Translations under genes and position numbers: made by a program
DNA from: Virgibacillus subterraneus
GTDB taxonomy: Bacteria; Bacillota; Bacilli; Bacillales; Amphibacillaceae
Assembly (NCBI RefSeq): GCF_900110695.1
Contig: NZ_FOEH01000003.1
Coordinates: 124,001 to 188,000, forward strand
Length of the DNA stretch: 64,000 bases
Direction: 5' to 3'
The notes under the pieces: generated by a model
Told to the model about the DNA's origin: nothing
Databases searched by the model: none
The model's input: the letters and a program-made list of their open reading frames with translations, nothing else
Shown here: positions 44,844 through 54,069 of the stretch, piece after piece
How positions within the stretch are numbered: position 1 is the first letter of the stretch
Layout: every line of letters starts with the position of its first letter

Positions 44844-45281
44844 TTATGATGAAAATCTTGGGTCTTTTAATAACCGTTCAACTTCTTCTTTATGATGTGT
44901 TTCATCAGCTATCATGTCTTCGAGTTTAACAACTAACTCGGTATAGCCTAATTCGTCTGCTTGTTTTTTACGTTGTTCATAGCGTTCGATGGTGTCTTTT
45001 TCTGAGTTAAGTGTTGCCTCCAATAGGTCTTTTACTTCAGTAGGCTGCGGAATATCTGCTGACTTCGTTGTTGGTGTACCGCCGAGTGTACTGATTTTTT
45101 CTGATAAGTATAGTGCATGCCCCATTTCATCGTTGATTTCCGCCTCGAAAAATGGTTTCAATGCAGAACGATATAACCCGTACACAACTGAAGCACTATA
45201 CGTATATTGGATTGCTGCTCCATATTCATTTGCAAGGTCTTCATTTAGACCATCAATTAAATTTTGTAAATCTTTATTCAT
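44844..45281 (-). CDS. Ferritin-like di-iron protein
   Basis: This 145-residue four-helix protein has carboxylate/His spacing of bacterioferritin-like proteins: LANEYGAAIQY near 15-25, FEAEINDEMGHALYLSEK near 45-62, RYEQR near 100, and ADETHHKEEVERLL near 124-137. The role may be iron storage or oxidative protection; I cannot name the subfamily. The ATG at 45281 is preferred, though its GAAAGG site is rather distant and a TTG at 45293 is possible. Confidence 0.8.
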   Translation of the reverse strand: MNKDLQNLIDGLNEDLANEYGAAIQYTYSASVVYGLYRSALKPFFEAEINDEMGHALYLSEKISTLGGTPTTKSADIPQPTEVKDLLEATLNSEKDTIERYEQRKKQADELGYTELVVKLEDMIADETHHKEEVERLLKDPRFSS

Positions 45282-45387
45282 AGCATATCGCAACCTTTCA
45301 TATGATTTTTATCTATATAATTACATTTCCCTATTCCATTTTTTTAAAACGTTAAGTAAGGTATTATGGGATAAGGAGGTTATTTAC

Positions 45388-46035
45388 GTGTGGAATAAAC
45401 GGAATTATATTATTATTTTTTTATTTTCGATTGTCATTATAACCTTAGGTACTTGGGTGACGCGGATTCTTACTGGACAAACCTTGTATGTTGATCGGCT
45501 GACACGTGGAGTTGTTGAAAAATTTGATGACTCCAGTGTTTATACGTTTTTCCGCTGGACGACAGAACTGGGATCTGAAGAGTTTTTAGTGCCGTTCACA
45601 ATCATTATTACCCTTATGTTATGGTGGATTTTTCGTGACTGGCTGCCGGCATTGGTTTTTGGAATAGGAACGCTTACTAGCCATGGCTTGAACATATTGA
45701 TAAAAAAACTTGTTGAGCGGGAGCGCCCAAGTATTCTCGTTGCCGCCAATGCTGAAGGGTATAGTTTTCCATCCGGGCATGCGATGATATCGATGGTTTG
45801 TTATGGTTTGCTGGCGTATTTTATTACGAAGAATCTTACATCTGCAAAAGCCACTTTTGTGGTTCAATTCCTGTTTGCGCTACTAATTTTTCTGATTGGA
45901 ATAAGCAGGTATATGATTAATGTGCATTATTTAACAGATGTACTCGCTGGTTTTATATTTGGATTTATTTTTTTAGTAGGTTTAATTTATTTATACGAAC
46001 TAATACGTAATCGCAGGTTTAAGATTCAGTCTTAA
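45388..46035 (+). CDS. PAP2 family membrane phosphatase
   Basis: This 215-residue lipid phosphatase of the PAP2 superfamily has about six helices. All three active-site motifs are visible: KLVERERPS near 107-115, PSGHA near 130-134, and SRYMINVHYLTD near 172-183. It probably acts on phosphatidylglycerophosphate or undecaprenyl diphosphate at the outer face of the membrane, as YodM/BcrC relatives do. Start GTG 45388 follows AAGGAGG. It lies just upstream of the lia-type envelope-stress operon. Confidence 0.9.
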   Translation: MWNKRNYIIIFLFSIVIITLGTWVTRILTGQTLYVDRLTRGVVEKFDDSSVYTFFRWTTELGSEEFLVPFTIIITLMLWWIFRDWLPALVFGIGTLTSHGLNILIKKLVERERPSILVAANAEGYSFPSGHAMISMVCYGLLAYFITKNLTSAKATFVVQFLFALLIFLIGISRYMINVHYLTDVLAGFIFGFIFLVGLIYLYELIRNRRFKIQS

Positions 46036-46124
46036 GACGGAGACAAAAACAATCCAGAGACTATTATCTTTCGAGATACCACTTAGTAAAATAGAAGTAA
46101 GTTAAATCAGAGGGAGTTTTCGAA

Positions 46125-46310
46125 ATGGAGGCTGTATCGCACAATCAAGTTACACAGGAATTTAAAAATCGTAATTTTTTATATTCATTTATTGCAGCTA
46201 TGTTTTTATCAATAGGTTATTTTGTTTATGTGATTGGTGTTGACAGCTTAAAAAATAAAACAATTCTAAGCTATCGAAAGAGAGAAAGAGGTGTGCAAAA
46301 TGAGGAATAG
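46125..46310 (+). CDS. Small membrane protein leading the lia-type operon
   Basis: This 61-residue protein has one hydrophobic helix (about residues 20-40, FIAAMFLSIGYFVYVIGV) and a basic tail. It has an AGAGGGAG site, and its stop overlaps the liaF start (ATG at 46300), so it is translationally coupled. Its place resembles the small first gene of some vraTSR operons in other Firmicutes, but I do not recognise the sequence. Confidence 0.75.
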   Translation: MEAVSHNQVTQEFKNRNFLYSFIAAMFLSIGYFVYVIGVDSLKNKTILSYRKRERGVQNEE

Positions 46311-47070
46311 TTTTTTGCGGTCTTTTGTAGCAATTATGCTTATTTTAGTAGGGGCAGCATTAGTTTTATCTAATATAGGAATTATTGATTTTAATATGAA
46401 TAATGCCTGGATTTATATTTATCCAGTTCTATTTATTATTTTTGGTCTAAAGTGGATGCTTGATAAAATAAGGTATCAAGGAGGAAGCTGGATTTTTGGA
46501 TCATTTTTCTTTATTTTTGGTTCACTCTTACTGTTTGACCGTTTTGAACTAATTGAATTTACCTTTAATGATGTGTATAAATTGTGGCCGCTGCTAATTG
46601 TTTATATTGGATTTTCTTTTATAGGTAATTCTCAAAAGCGAAGCAAGTGGAATATCAAATGGGATAAAAAATGGTCTAAAAGGAATAAAGTAAAAGGCAA
46701 TTATGACAGCAGTTTCTTCTCAATTGGCGAACATGAGTTTAATCAGCCTAACTGGAAAGTAGAGCCGATGAACCTTAAAAGTATGGCTGGGGATTTTTAT
46801 CTCGATTTTTCAAAAGCATTTATTCCAGAAAAAGAAATTCCAATTACCATTAACTCGTTGGCCGGTGATGTTCATATTCTAATTCCTGAGAATATTGAGT
46901 TTCGTGTTGATGCTTCTGTTAAGGCAGGAGAAATTGATATAGCCGGGAGAAAGGCGGAAGGAATCAATAGACATCTAATGCACGAAACTGTTGATTACGA
47001 AACAGCAATAAAAAAACTGGATATTCTACTTGATTTGAAGGCAGGTTCCATTCGAGTTGTTACGGTTTGA
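46300..47070 (+). CDS. liaF: LiaF-type envelope-stress inhibitor protein
   Basis: This 256-residue membrane protein has four N-terminal helices (to about residue 105) and a beta-rich C-terminal domain with SLAGDVHILIPENIEFRVDASVKAG. This is the LiaF/VraT layout. LiaF holds the LiaS kinase inactive without envelope stress. ATG 46300 follows AAAGAGGTG; the frame from 46291 is not needed. It is 15 bp ahead of liaS. Confidence 0.92.
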   Translation: MRNSFLRSFVAIMLILVGAALVLSNIGIIDFNMNNAWIYIYPVLFIIFGLKWMLDKIRYQGGSWIFGSFFFIFGSLLLFDRFELIEFTFNDVYKLWPLLIVYIGFSFIGNSQKRSKWNIKWDKKWSKRNKVKGNYDSSFFSIGEHEFNQPNWKVEPMNLKSMAGDFYLDFSKAFIPEKEIPITINSLAGDVHILIPENIEFRVDASVKAGEIDIAGRKAEGINRHLMHETVDYETAIKKLDILLDLKAGSIRVVTV

Positions 47071-47085
47071 AAGGGGAACGAATAA

Positions 47086-48123
47086 ATGATGAAAAAATTT
47101 AGCAGTATCCGTTACATGTATATTCGTTCTCATTTATATGCGGTTTTTCTAACAACGGTTATTCTTTTATCTGTATTATTGTCGATACATGTCCTGGTAA
47201 GTCCAGACTGGCTTTCTGCAATGAGCATATTTGTATTTATTTTGCTGTATGTTTTATTAGGTCTTATAATTTCTGTTTATGCCGGTTTTAAATCAAGTGG
47301 CGAAATAAAAGAACGGTTGGATTATTTATCTGTATTGATTACCCAATTTGCGAATGGAAACTATCAATCACGTGTCTATTTTAATGAAAGTGACGAGGTT
47401 ACGAGAATTAGTAATGAGATGAATGAACTTGGCGAAAAATTGCAAAACCAGGTGAAGTCATTACAACGAATGGCTGATGAAAAAGCCGATTTTGCCAAGT
47501 CGTCACATAAGGCTGCAGTCATTGAAGAAAGACAGCGATTAGCTCGTGATCTGCATGATGCGGTCAGTCAGCAGTTATTCGCGATAACCATGATGTCTGA
47601 AGCGGCTTTGAAGCAGTTGGATATTGATTCTGAGGTAGCTAAGACACAACTAAGAGATGTCGCTGATAGCGCGTTGAAGGCACAGACTGAGATGCGTGCA
47701 CTATTATTGCATTTACGACCTGTTCATTTATCCGGGGAGCCTTTGCCAATTGGGGTAAAGAAGCTAATTGATGAACTGAAACAAAAAACGAATATGAATT
47801 TTACGGTATCGATTGATGAAGATATTGAATTGTCCGAAACCACGGAAGAGCATGTTTTTCGTATAATTCAGGAATCATTATCAAATACACTCCGTCATGC
47901 CGCTGCATCAGAAGCTAAAATAAAAATTTTTATAAGAGCAAATGAGTTATTTTTGCATATCAGTGATAATGGAGAAGGGTTTAATGTGGATGAAGATACG
48001 AACCGTAAAACTTCATATGGATTGAAAACGATGAGGGAGCGAAGCGAGGAACTAGGTGGAACGTTCACGATCCGTTCAATTCAAGGTGAAGGAACATATT
48101 TGGATATCCGCATTCCTTGTTAA
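47086..48123 (+). CDS. liaS: LiaS-type sensor histidine kinase
   Basis: This 345-residue kinase has two transmembrane helices (about residues 17-36 and 44-65), a HAMP-like linker, and a HisKA_3 block EERQRLARDLHDAVSQQL with the phosphorylated His near 157. An HATPase_c domain follows with FRIIQESLSNTLRHA and the G box DNGEGF. The short extracytoplasmic loop marks an intramembrane-sensing kinase that responds to lipid-II cycle stress. Confidence 0.94.
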   Translation: MMKKFSSIRYMYIRSHLYAVFLTTVILLSVLLSIHVLVSPDWLSAMSIFVFILLYVLLGLIISVYAGFKSSGEIKERLDYLSVLITQFANGNYQSRVYFNESDEVTRISNEMNELGEKLQNQVKSLQRMADEKADFAKSSHKAAVIEERQRLARDLHDAVSQQLFAITMMSEAALKQLDIDSEVAKTQLRDVADSALKAQTEMRALLLHLRPVHLSGEPLPIGVKKLIDELKQKTNMNFTVSIDEDIELSETTEEHVFRIIQESLSNTLRHAAASEAKIKIFIRANELFLHISDNGEGFNVDEDTNRKTSYGLKTMRERSEELGGTFTIRSIQGEGTYLDIRIPC

Positions 48124-48138
48124 ATTAGGAGGAGAAAA

Positions 48139-48780
48139 ATGATAATTCGTGTAGTAGTAGTAGATGATCATGAAATTGTGCGTAAAGGGATAGTAGCCTA
48201 TTTGCAGACAGAGTGTGACATTGAAGTTGTTGGTGAAGCTTCTAGTGGCAATGACGGTGCCGATTTGATTTTACAAACAAAACCAGATGTTGTTCTAATG
48301 GATCTGATGATGGAAAATGGCTCAGGAATTGAAGCAACGGCAAAGGTAATGAGAGAGTTTCCAGCATGCAAAATTATTATTCTAACAAGCTACTATGATG
48401 ATAAACAGGTGTTCCCTGCAATTGAAGCGGGGGCGTTCAGTTATATTTTAAAAACTTCTTCAGCATCCGAAATTGCAGATGCAGTTAAAAAAGCTGGAGC
48501 TGGCGAAAATGTAATTGAGCCAAAGGTTGCTGGGAAAATGATGACCAGTTTTCGGACAGAACAAAGGAAGGCACACGATGAACTAACGGAACGTGAGCTT
48601 GAGGTACTTTTGTGTATCGGTGATGGCCTTACCAATCAGGAAATTGGCGATAAACTTTATATTGGGATTAAAACAGTAAAAACACATGTTAGTAATATAC
48701 TGTCAAAACTGGACGTTCATGACCGTACGCAAGCAGCTGTATATGTTCACAAAAATGACATAGTTAAACAAGAGGATTAG
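48139..48780 (+). CDS. liaR: LiaR-type response regulator
   Basis: This 213-residue NarL/LuxR-type regulator has a receiver domain with acidic pair DDHE near residues 9-12, phospho-acceptor Asp 55 (VVLMDLMM) and Lys in ILKTSS near 108. The C-terminal helix-turn-helix (LTERELEVLLCIGDGLTNQEIGDKL) spans about 148-205. It is the last gene of the lia operon. Confidence 0.94.
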   Translation: MIIRVVVVDDHEIVRKGIVAYLQTECDIEVVGEASSGNDGADLILQTKPDVVLMDLMMENGSGIEATAKVMREFPACKIIILTSYYDDKQVFPAIEAGAFSYILKTSSASEIADAVKKAGAGENVIEPKVAGKMMTSFRTEQRKAHDELTERELEVLLCIGDGLTNQEIGDKLYIGIKTVKTHVSNILSKLDVHDRTQAAVYVHKNDIVKQED

Positions 48781-48802
48781 AATTATGTAATCCTCTTTTT
48801 TG
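48771..48802 (+). terminator. Terminator of the lia-type operon
   Basis: AGAGGATTA (48771-48779) pairs with TAATCCTCT (48788-48796), followed by a T run. It overlaps the liaR stop. Confidence 0.88.
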
Positions 48803-48862
48803 ATTTTTTATTATAGAGTCTTGTATAATTCTTATGTATGATAAATAAAGGAGTACGCGAAC

Positions 48863-49291
48863 ATGGACAATACAAAATCAAATGAAACATTATTAATGCT
48901 TGTTTGGGCTCAGGCACTTCTTGCGCTATTGGGTAGCTTGTTCTTTTCTGAAGTAATGGGGTATGTCCCATGCGAATTATGCTGGATACAGCGAATATTA
49001 ATGTACCCGTTAGTGATTATCTATGGTGTAGCAGCTATCAAAAAAGATATAGCAGTTGCATTGCCAGGGTTAATCTTAAGTGGAATTGGCTTGTTAGTTT
49101 CAATCTATCATTATCTAATTCAAAAATTGCCAGCGTTGCATGAAGCTGGTGGGTCTTGTGGAGCAGTTCCATGTAATACGCAATACGTTAATTATTTTGG
49201 ATTTGTTACGATTCCTTTTCTAGCTGGAATTGCGTTTATTGTAATTTTTGTTCTACATATTATAATTATCAAACAAGATGGGAGGAAGTAA
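48863..49291 (+). CDS. bdbC: DsbB-like disulfide oxidoreductase BdbC
   Basis: This 142-residue quinone-linked membrane protein reoxidises thiol-disulfide partners during folding of exported proteins. It has four helices. Extracellular cysteine pairs are visible: CELC near residues 37-40 and C..PC in GGSCGAVPC near 96-104, the DsbB pattern. AAAGGAG precedes the ATG. A thioredoxin-like gene begins 3 bp after its stop. Confidence 0.92.
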   Translation: MDNTKSNETLLMLVWAQALLALLGSLFFSEVMGYVPCELCWIQRILMYPLVIIYGVAAIKKDIAVALPGLILSGIGLLVSIYHYLIQKLPALHEAGGSCGAVPCNTQYVNYFGFVTIPFLAGIAFIVIFVLHIIIIKQDGRK

Positions 49292-49294
49292 GAT

Positions 49295-49792
49295 ATGCAA
49301 AAGAAAATGCTAATTATATTGGCTTCAATACTAGTTTTGTTTATTGCACTTTACTTTGTGATTGATTATAAAAACAACCAGGCTATGGGCGATAATGAAA
49401 ACCCTTATGGAAAAGATAACTTGCATCAAGCAACAATTGATCAGCTTGATGATCCTGATTATCAGAATCAAATCACCCCTGATAACTTGGAGGAAAAGTT
49501 GGATAACGGAGAGGACGTAACCGTGTATTTTTATGATCCAACATGTCCACACTGTAAGCGTACTACACCAATACTTGCCCCACTGGCTGAGGACATGGGC
49601 GTTGATATGAAGAAATTAAATGTATTGGAATTTGAAGATGCATGGAGTAATTATAGTATCCAAAGTACCCCAACACTTGTTCACTTTGAAGATGGAGAAG
49701 AAGTAGATCGAGTGAATGGATCGCAATCGGAAGAAATGTTCAGAGCGTTTTTCAATGAGTATGCAGTAGATGGAAATGAAGAAGCTAGCTAG
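49295..49792 (+). CDS. Membrane-anchored thioredoxin-like protein
   Basis: This 165-residue protein has an N-terminal anchor helix (residues 4-23) and a thioredoxin fold with active site CPHC (in YFYDPTCPHCKRT, near residue 85-88) and the cis-Pro region STPTLVHF. It faces outward and is likely the redox partner of BdbC encoded upstream. The terminator overlaps its stop codon. Confidence 0.88.
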   Translation: MQKKMLIILASILVLFIALYFVIDYKNNQAMGDNENPYGKDNLHQATIDQLDDPDYQNQITPDNLEEKLDNGEDVTVYFYDPTCPHCKRTTPILAPLAEDMGVDMKKLNVLEFEDAWSNYSIQSTPTLVHFEDGEEVDRVNGSQSEEMFRAFFNEYAVDGNEEAS

Positions 49793-49820
49793 GGTGGTTA
49801 CCCCAAGCTAGCTTTTTTAT
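49782..49820 (+). terminator. Terminator after the thioredoxin-like gene
   Basis: AAGCTAGCT (49782-49790) pairs with AGCTAGCTT (49806-49814), an inner GGTGG/CCCC pairing extends it, and TTTTTT follows. Confidence 0.9.
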
Positions 49821-49874
49821 TGAGTGTATAAGTATAGCTAACGTATTCAGCAATAGAGCCCTTGGCGGATGACA

Positions 49875-50070
49875 AATTTTTATCTTCACAGTTGATAAAC
49901 TGTGAAAGTTAACTAAAGGTAACCGATTTGTAGTATTTAGTGAGGCACCCTGACCACACAGTTGGAATATACTCGCTTTCACCGCTCCGGGTACAAAGGA
50001 CGTCGCGTACTTAAGCTGCCTCGCTCGTAAAGAACGCACCCTGTGAGGTTGAAAATCTCTTTACATGGTG
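49875..50070. repeat. GC-rich dispersed element, copy R3
   Basis: It starts with a small hairpin TTCACAGTTGATAAACTGTGAA. It then shares GTAGTATTTAGTGAGGC and ACACAGTTGGAATATACTCGC with R1, and CTTTCACCGCTCCGGGTAC with R2. It is non-coding, between the convergent thioredoxin-like and hmoB genes. Confidence 0.72.
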
Positions 50071-50080
50071 CTCATACTCC

Positions 50081-50578
50081 TCAATCATCCAGGTTTATCA
50101 TCCGATAGCTTGTTATGAATGGTCTGTCTGCAAAATATGCAGGTGGTTTTGTACCACCGTCTTTATGGGCTTTTTTAAATTGGTCCGAGTTTTTCCAGTT
50201 TTCAAAGTCATCCTCTGAGGCCCATTGTGTCAAGACAACGTAAGTATTACCTTTTTTCGGCTTTAACAAACGAAATGCTTGGAATCCAGGCATTGAGTCC
50301 ACATTCTGTTGTCGTTGCTTGAACCGGTCTTCGAAAACTGCTGTACCTTCCTCGGTAACAGGGATGTTATTCATGACAACAAAGCCACTGTCTTGTAAAT
50401 CTCCATTTTTGATAATTGCCTCATACGATCTTCCTGCTGAGAAAATGCTTTTACTGCTAGCTTCATAATAAACTAACGTGCTAGAGTCCCCGCTCATATA
50501 ATAAAAATCAATAGCTGGATGGTCGTCTCTGAGTTTTTTTAGAAAATCAAATGTCCCATTCGTCATATATGCATTCAT
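50081..50578 (-). CDS. hmoB: Heme-degrading monooxygenase HmoB
   Basis: This 165-residue protein has a C-terminal antibiotic-biosynthesis-monooxygenase domain (FVVMNNIPVTEEGTAVFEDRFKQR, then FQAFRLLKPKKGNTYVVLTQWASEDDFENWKNS). It is like YhgC/HmoB, which opens the heme ring to release iron. The position next to pbpF-hemEHY matches B. subtilis and links heme breakdown to synthesis. AAAGGGG precedes the ATG. Confidence 0.9.
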   Translation of the reverse strand: MNAYMTNGTFDFLKKLRDDHPAIDFYYMSGDSSTLVYYEASSKSIFSAGRSYEAIIKNGDLQDSGFVVMNNIPVTEEGTAVFEDRFKQRQQNVDSMPGFQAFRLLKPKKGNTYVVLTQWASEDDFENWKNSDQFKKAHKDGGTKPPAYFADRPFITSYRMINLDD

Positions 50579-50735
50579 AGTATACCCCTTTCTTTCTTTT
50601 CATTTTAACATACCCTATTTTTTGCCTCATACTCAATTAAAATAATTATTAAGTAACAGTAAGTATTATTCCTTTTTTAATGACGAATTTTGTCGTATAA
50701 TAAAGTGTGTGTGCAATAAATATAGAGGTGAATAA

Positions 50736-52889
50736 ATGCATAAATCCAAGAGCTCTATAAGAAAGAAAATGAAATGGCTGTTGATTTCGTCCGCTTTTAT
50801 TTTAATTGTTGCAATAATAGGATATACGGCTATTTTATTCGGTGGAAACCTTGTTGTCGATGAAGAAGAATTAATACTGGATGCAACGACAACAATTGAA
50901 ACTAGTGATGGGAATATAATTGGTAAATTATATAATGAAAATCGAATTCCGGTAAACATAGAAGAAATTCCAGGCCATGTAACGGAAGCTTTTGTAGCTG
51001 TCGAGGACAGACGTTTCTATGATCATGGAGGTGTGGATTTTCAATCGGTTGTGCGAGCGATCTATCGTGATATTATAGCTATGGCAAAAGTGGAAGGTGC
51101 AAGTACCATCACGCAGCAGTTAGCAAAGAATCTGTTTTTGCATAATGATAAAACATGGATGCGTAAAACCAAAGAAGTGATGGCTGCAATACATCTGGAA
51201 CGTAAATATTCTAAGGATGAGATTTTGGAGTTATACTTAAATGAAATTTATTTTGGACAAGGTTTATATGGAATTGAGACTGCCTCACAAACGTTCTTTT
51301 CGAAGTCAGTCAAGGATCTTAATGTGACGGAAGGTGCGCTATTGGCTGGTCTAGCTAAAGCGCCTAATGGATATTCGCCAGTTGATCACCCTAAGAAAGC
51401 AAAAGCACGAAGAAATGTTGTCTTAAAAGCGATGGATGATACAGGCAAGATTTCGACTGAGAAGCGTATGAGTTCTCAAGGTAAGACATTAGGATTAAAA
51501 GTGAAGAAAAATAAACCAAATCCATGGACAGATAGCTATAATGATTTAGTGTTACAGGAAGCTAAAGAAGAATATAATTTGTCGAATAATGAGTTAAAAC
51601 GCGGTGGATATCGAATTGTTGTAAATATGAATGAAAAGGCGCAACAAATCGCCTATAAAAAATTCAAAAATGGGGACTATTTCCCAGGAAATACGAAGGG
51701 TGTTCAAGGCGCTTTCGTCATGATGGAACAGGATTCGGGAAAAATCGTTGCTGCTATTGGCGGCAGGGATTATCAGCTAGGTGATTTGAACCGAGTGACT
51801 GTTAATCGTCAGCCAGGTTCAACGATGAAACCAATTGCAGTATATGGACCGGCTATGATGCAGGAAGCATATCAACCATATACGTTAATACGTGATCAAA
51901 AAATGGAAATTAATGGATATACCGCAACGAACTATGACGGTAATTATGAGGGAGCTGTATCCATATTTGAAGCATTAATAGAATCAAAAAACGCTTCTGC
52001 AGTTTGGCTTTTGAATGAATTGGGGGTATCCAATGCAAAGGACTACTTAACTAAAATGGATATTACAGTCCCTGATGAAGGTCTTGCTATTGCGCTGGGT
52101 GGACTTTCAGAAGGTCTGACCCCTTTAAAAATGGCTGAAAGTTACACTTCATTCGCTAGAAATGGGGAAACTATTGATTCATTTGCAATCGACAAAATAT
52201 ATGACAAGCAAAACGAAGTTATTTTTCAAGGTGAGGCAGCTACAACCGACGTATTCAGCCCACAAGTGGCTTGGAATATGACATCGATATTAACGGAAGC
52301 TGTTAACGAGGGGACAGCAAGTGCAGGTGAATATTCAAAGGCGTTAGCTGGAAAAACGGGTTCAACCCAGCATCCGCATGTTGCTGATGAAGTAAAGGAT
52401 GCATGGTTTGTTGGATATACCCCACAATATGTAAGTGCGCTTTGGATGGGGTATGATACTTCAGATAAAGAGCATTACTTAACTGGCGGCAGTGAATATC
52501 CAACAAAACTTACGAAGGCGATTCTATCTGAACTGGACAAAGAGCAAACTCTTACAGCTACTTTTAAAAAGCCTGAAAATGTTAAGGATTTACCAAAACC
52601 GATTAAATTACCTGAAGAAGTGGTATTAAATGGGGACTATTCCTTTGGCGGATTTTCATTATTTAAAGGAAAGCTGCAGTGGACCCCGGCTAAAGACGAT
52701 CGGGTTGTTTATCATATTTACCAGGAAAAAGAGGGTGTTGATGAACGAATTGGTAAAGTCGAAGAGAAAAACGAATTTACTGTTAATAATATAAGTATTT
52801 TTAAAGCTACCAGCTATTATGTTGTACCGTACGATCCCTTGACTAAACGGGAAGGGAATAAATCAAATACCGTAACTTTGTCAATGTAA
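50736..52889 (+). CDS. pbpF: Bifunctional penicillin-binding protein PbpF
   Basis: This 717-residue class A PBP polymerises and cross-links peptidoglycan outside the membrane. It has an N-terminal anchor helix (residues 12-32) and a glycosyltransferase domain with EDRRFYDHGG near 89 and GASTITQQLAKN near 118. The transpeptidase domain has S-x-x-K in QPGSTMKP near 358, SKN near 418 and KTGST near 541. A short fibronectin-like C-terminus closes it. The order pbpF-hemEHY is as in B. subtilis, where pbpF is active in sporulation. Confidence 0.94.
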   Translation: MHKSKSSIRKKMKWLLISSAFILIVAIIGYTAILFGGNLVVDEEELILDATTTIETSDGNIIGKLYNENRIPVNIEEIPGHVTEAFVAVEDRRFYDHGGVDFQSVVRAIYRDIIAMAKVEGASTITQQLAKNLFLHNDKTWMRKTKEVMAAIHLERKYSKDEILELYLNEIYFGQGLYGIETASQTFFSKSVKDLNVTEGALLAGLAKAPNGYSPVDHPKKAKARRNVVLKAMDDTGKISTEKRMSSQGKTLGLKVKKNKPNPWTDSYNDLVLQEAKEEYNLSNNELKRGGYRIVVNMNEKAQQIAYKKFKNGDYFPGNTKGVQGAFVMMEQDSGKIVAAIGGRDYQLGDLNRVTVNRQPGSTMKPIAVYGPAMMQEAYQPYTLIRDQKMEINGYTATNYDGNYEGAVSIFEALIESKNASAVWLLNELGVSNAKDYLTKMDITVPDEGLAIALGGLSEGLTPLKMAESYTSFARNGETIDSFAIDKIYDKQNEVIFQGEAATTDVFSPQVAWNMTSILTEAVNEGTASAGEYSKALAGKTGSTQHPHVADEVKDAWFVGYTPQYVSALWMGYDTSDKEHYLTGGSEYPTKLTKAILSELDKEQTLTATFKKPENVKDLPKPIKLPEEVVLNGDYSFGGFSLFKGKLQWTPAKDDRVVYHIYQEKEGVDERIGKVEEKNEFTVNNISIFKATSYYVVPYDPLTKREGNKSNTVTLSM

Positions 52890-53009
52890 TTTAGACAAAT
52901 TGGTGACAATCCTTGTGGTTTGCTATACAGTGGGATGGGAAAAAGCTATAGTAAATAGTAGATAGTTGACCTTAAGTGGGTAAAATGGCAGTTTAAAAGG
53001 ATGAAGATA

Positions 53010-54044
53010 ATGTCAGAAAAAATCAATGATACAATTTTAAGAGCGTACAATGGAGAAAAAACGGATTATATCCCAGCATGGTTTATGCGACAGGCTGGGC
53101 GTTCCCAAAAAGAATATCGGGAATTAAAGGAGAAGTATTCATTATTTGAAATTACGCATCAGCCAGAATTATGTGCGTATGTGACACGACTGCCTGTTGA
53201 ACATTATGGAACAGATGCAGCAATTTTATATAAGGATATTATGTCGCCACTACCTGCACTTGGAGTCGAAGTAGAAATTAAATCCGGAATCGGGCCAGTG
53301 ATTCATAACCCAATAAAGAACTTTCAAGACGTAGAAAGGTTGGGTGCAATCAACCCTAAAACTGATGTTCCTTATGTACTGGATACAATTCGTTTATTAA
53401 GTGAAGAGCAACTGGAAGTTCCACTTATCGGATTTAGCGGTGCGCCATTTACATTGGCAAGTTACATGATAGAGGGTGGACCATCTAAAAATTATGCAAA
53501 AACAAAAGCATTTATGTATCGTCAGCCAGAGGTATGGTTTGCATTAATGGACAAACTAGCAGATATGACGATTGCTTATGTTAAGGCACAAATTGAAGCA
53601 GGCGCTAAAGCCATACAAATTTTTGACTCATGGGTTGGAGCATTAAATGCTGCTGATTACCGTGTATATATTAAACCAGTCATGAATCGTATTTTTACGG
53701 CTTTGCAAAAGGAAAATGTGCCATTAATTATTTTTGGAGTAGGTGCAAGACACCTGTTGATGGAGTGGAATGACTTACCAGTAGATGTTATTGGCCTGGA
53801 CTGGCGCACATCCATTACCGAAGCAAGGGAAATGGGTGTAACAAAGGTGATGCAGGGTAATCTTGATCCTGCTGTTTTACTTTCAGATTGGCAAACAATT
53901 GAAACAAAAACGAAGGGCATTTTAGATGAAGCAATTATGCAAGAAGGCCATGTTTTCAACTTGGGTCATGGTGTAACACCAGATATAAACCCTGAAACAC
54001 TTAAAAAATTAACCGAGCTAATTCATTCCTATTCACAACGATAA
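53010..54044 (+). CDS. hemE: Uroporphyrinogen decarboxylase
   Basis: This 344-residue enzyme removes four carboxyl groups from uroporphyrinogen III to give coproporphyrinogen III in heme synthesis. The signature [22 protein letters not shown] is near residue 20-41, with [17 protein letters not shown] near 142-158 and [14 protein letters not shown] 53010 follows AAAGGATG; the ATG at 53001 is too near the site. First gene of the hemEHY operon, 25 bp before hemH. Confidence 0.96.
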   Translation: MSEKINDTILRAYNGEKTDYIPAWFMRQAGRSQKEYRELKEKYSLFEITHQPELCAYVTRLPVEHYGTDAAILYKDIMSPLPALGVEVEIKSGIGPVIHNPIKNFQDVERLGAINPKTDVPYVLDTIRLLSEEQLEVPLIGFSGAPFTLASYMIEGGPSKNYAKTKAFMYRQPEVWFALMDKLADMTIAYVKAQIEAGAKAIQIFDSWVGALNAADYRVYIKPVMNRIFTALQKENVPLIIFGVGARHLLMEWNDLPVDVIGLDWRTSITEAREMGVTKVMQGNLDPAVLLSDWQTIETKTKGILDEAIMQEGHVFNLGHGVTPDINPETLKKLTELIHSYSQR

Positions 54045-54069
54045 TAAAGGATAGAAGAGGTGTTTAACA

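Noticed and set aside
44543-44929. Plus-strand repeat proteins (GVSTEGE)n or (VYQQKER)n
   Set aside because: Both frames are by-products of the repeat, lack a distinct ribosome site ahead of the array and run into the antisense of the ferritin-like gene.
49785-50039. Minus-strand open frame across element R3
   Set aside because: It covers a terminator and a dispersed repeat, and has no plausible start signal.
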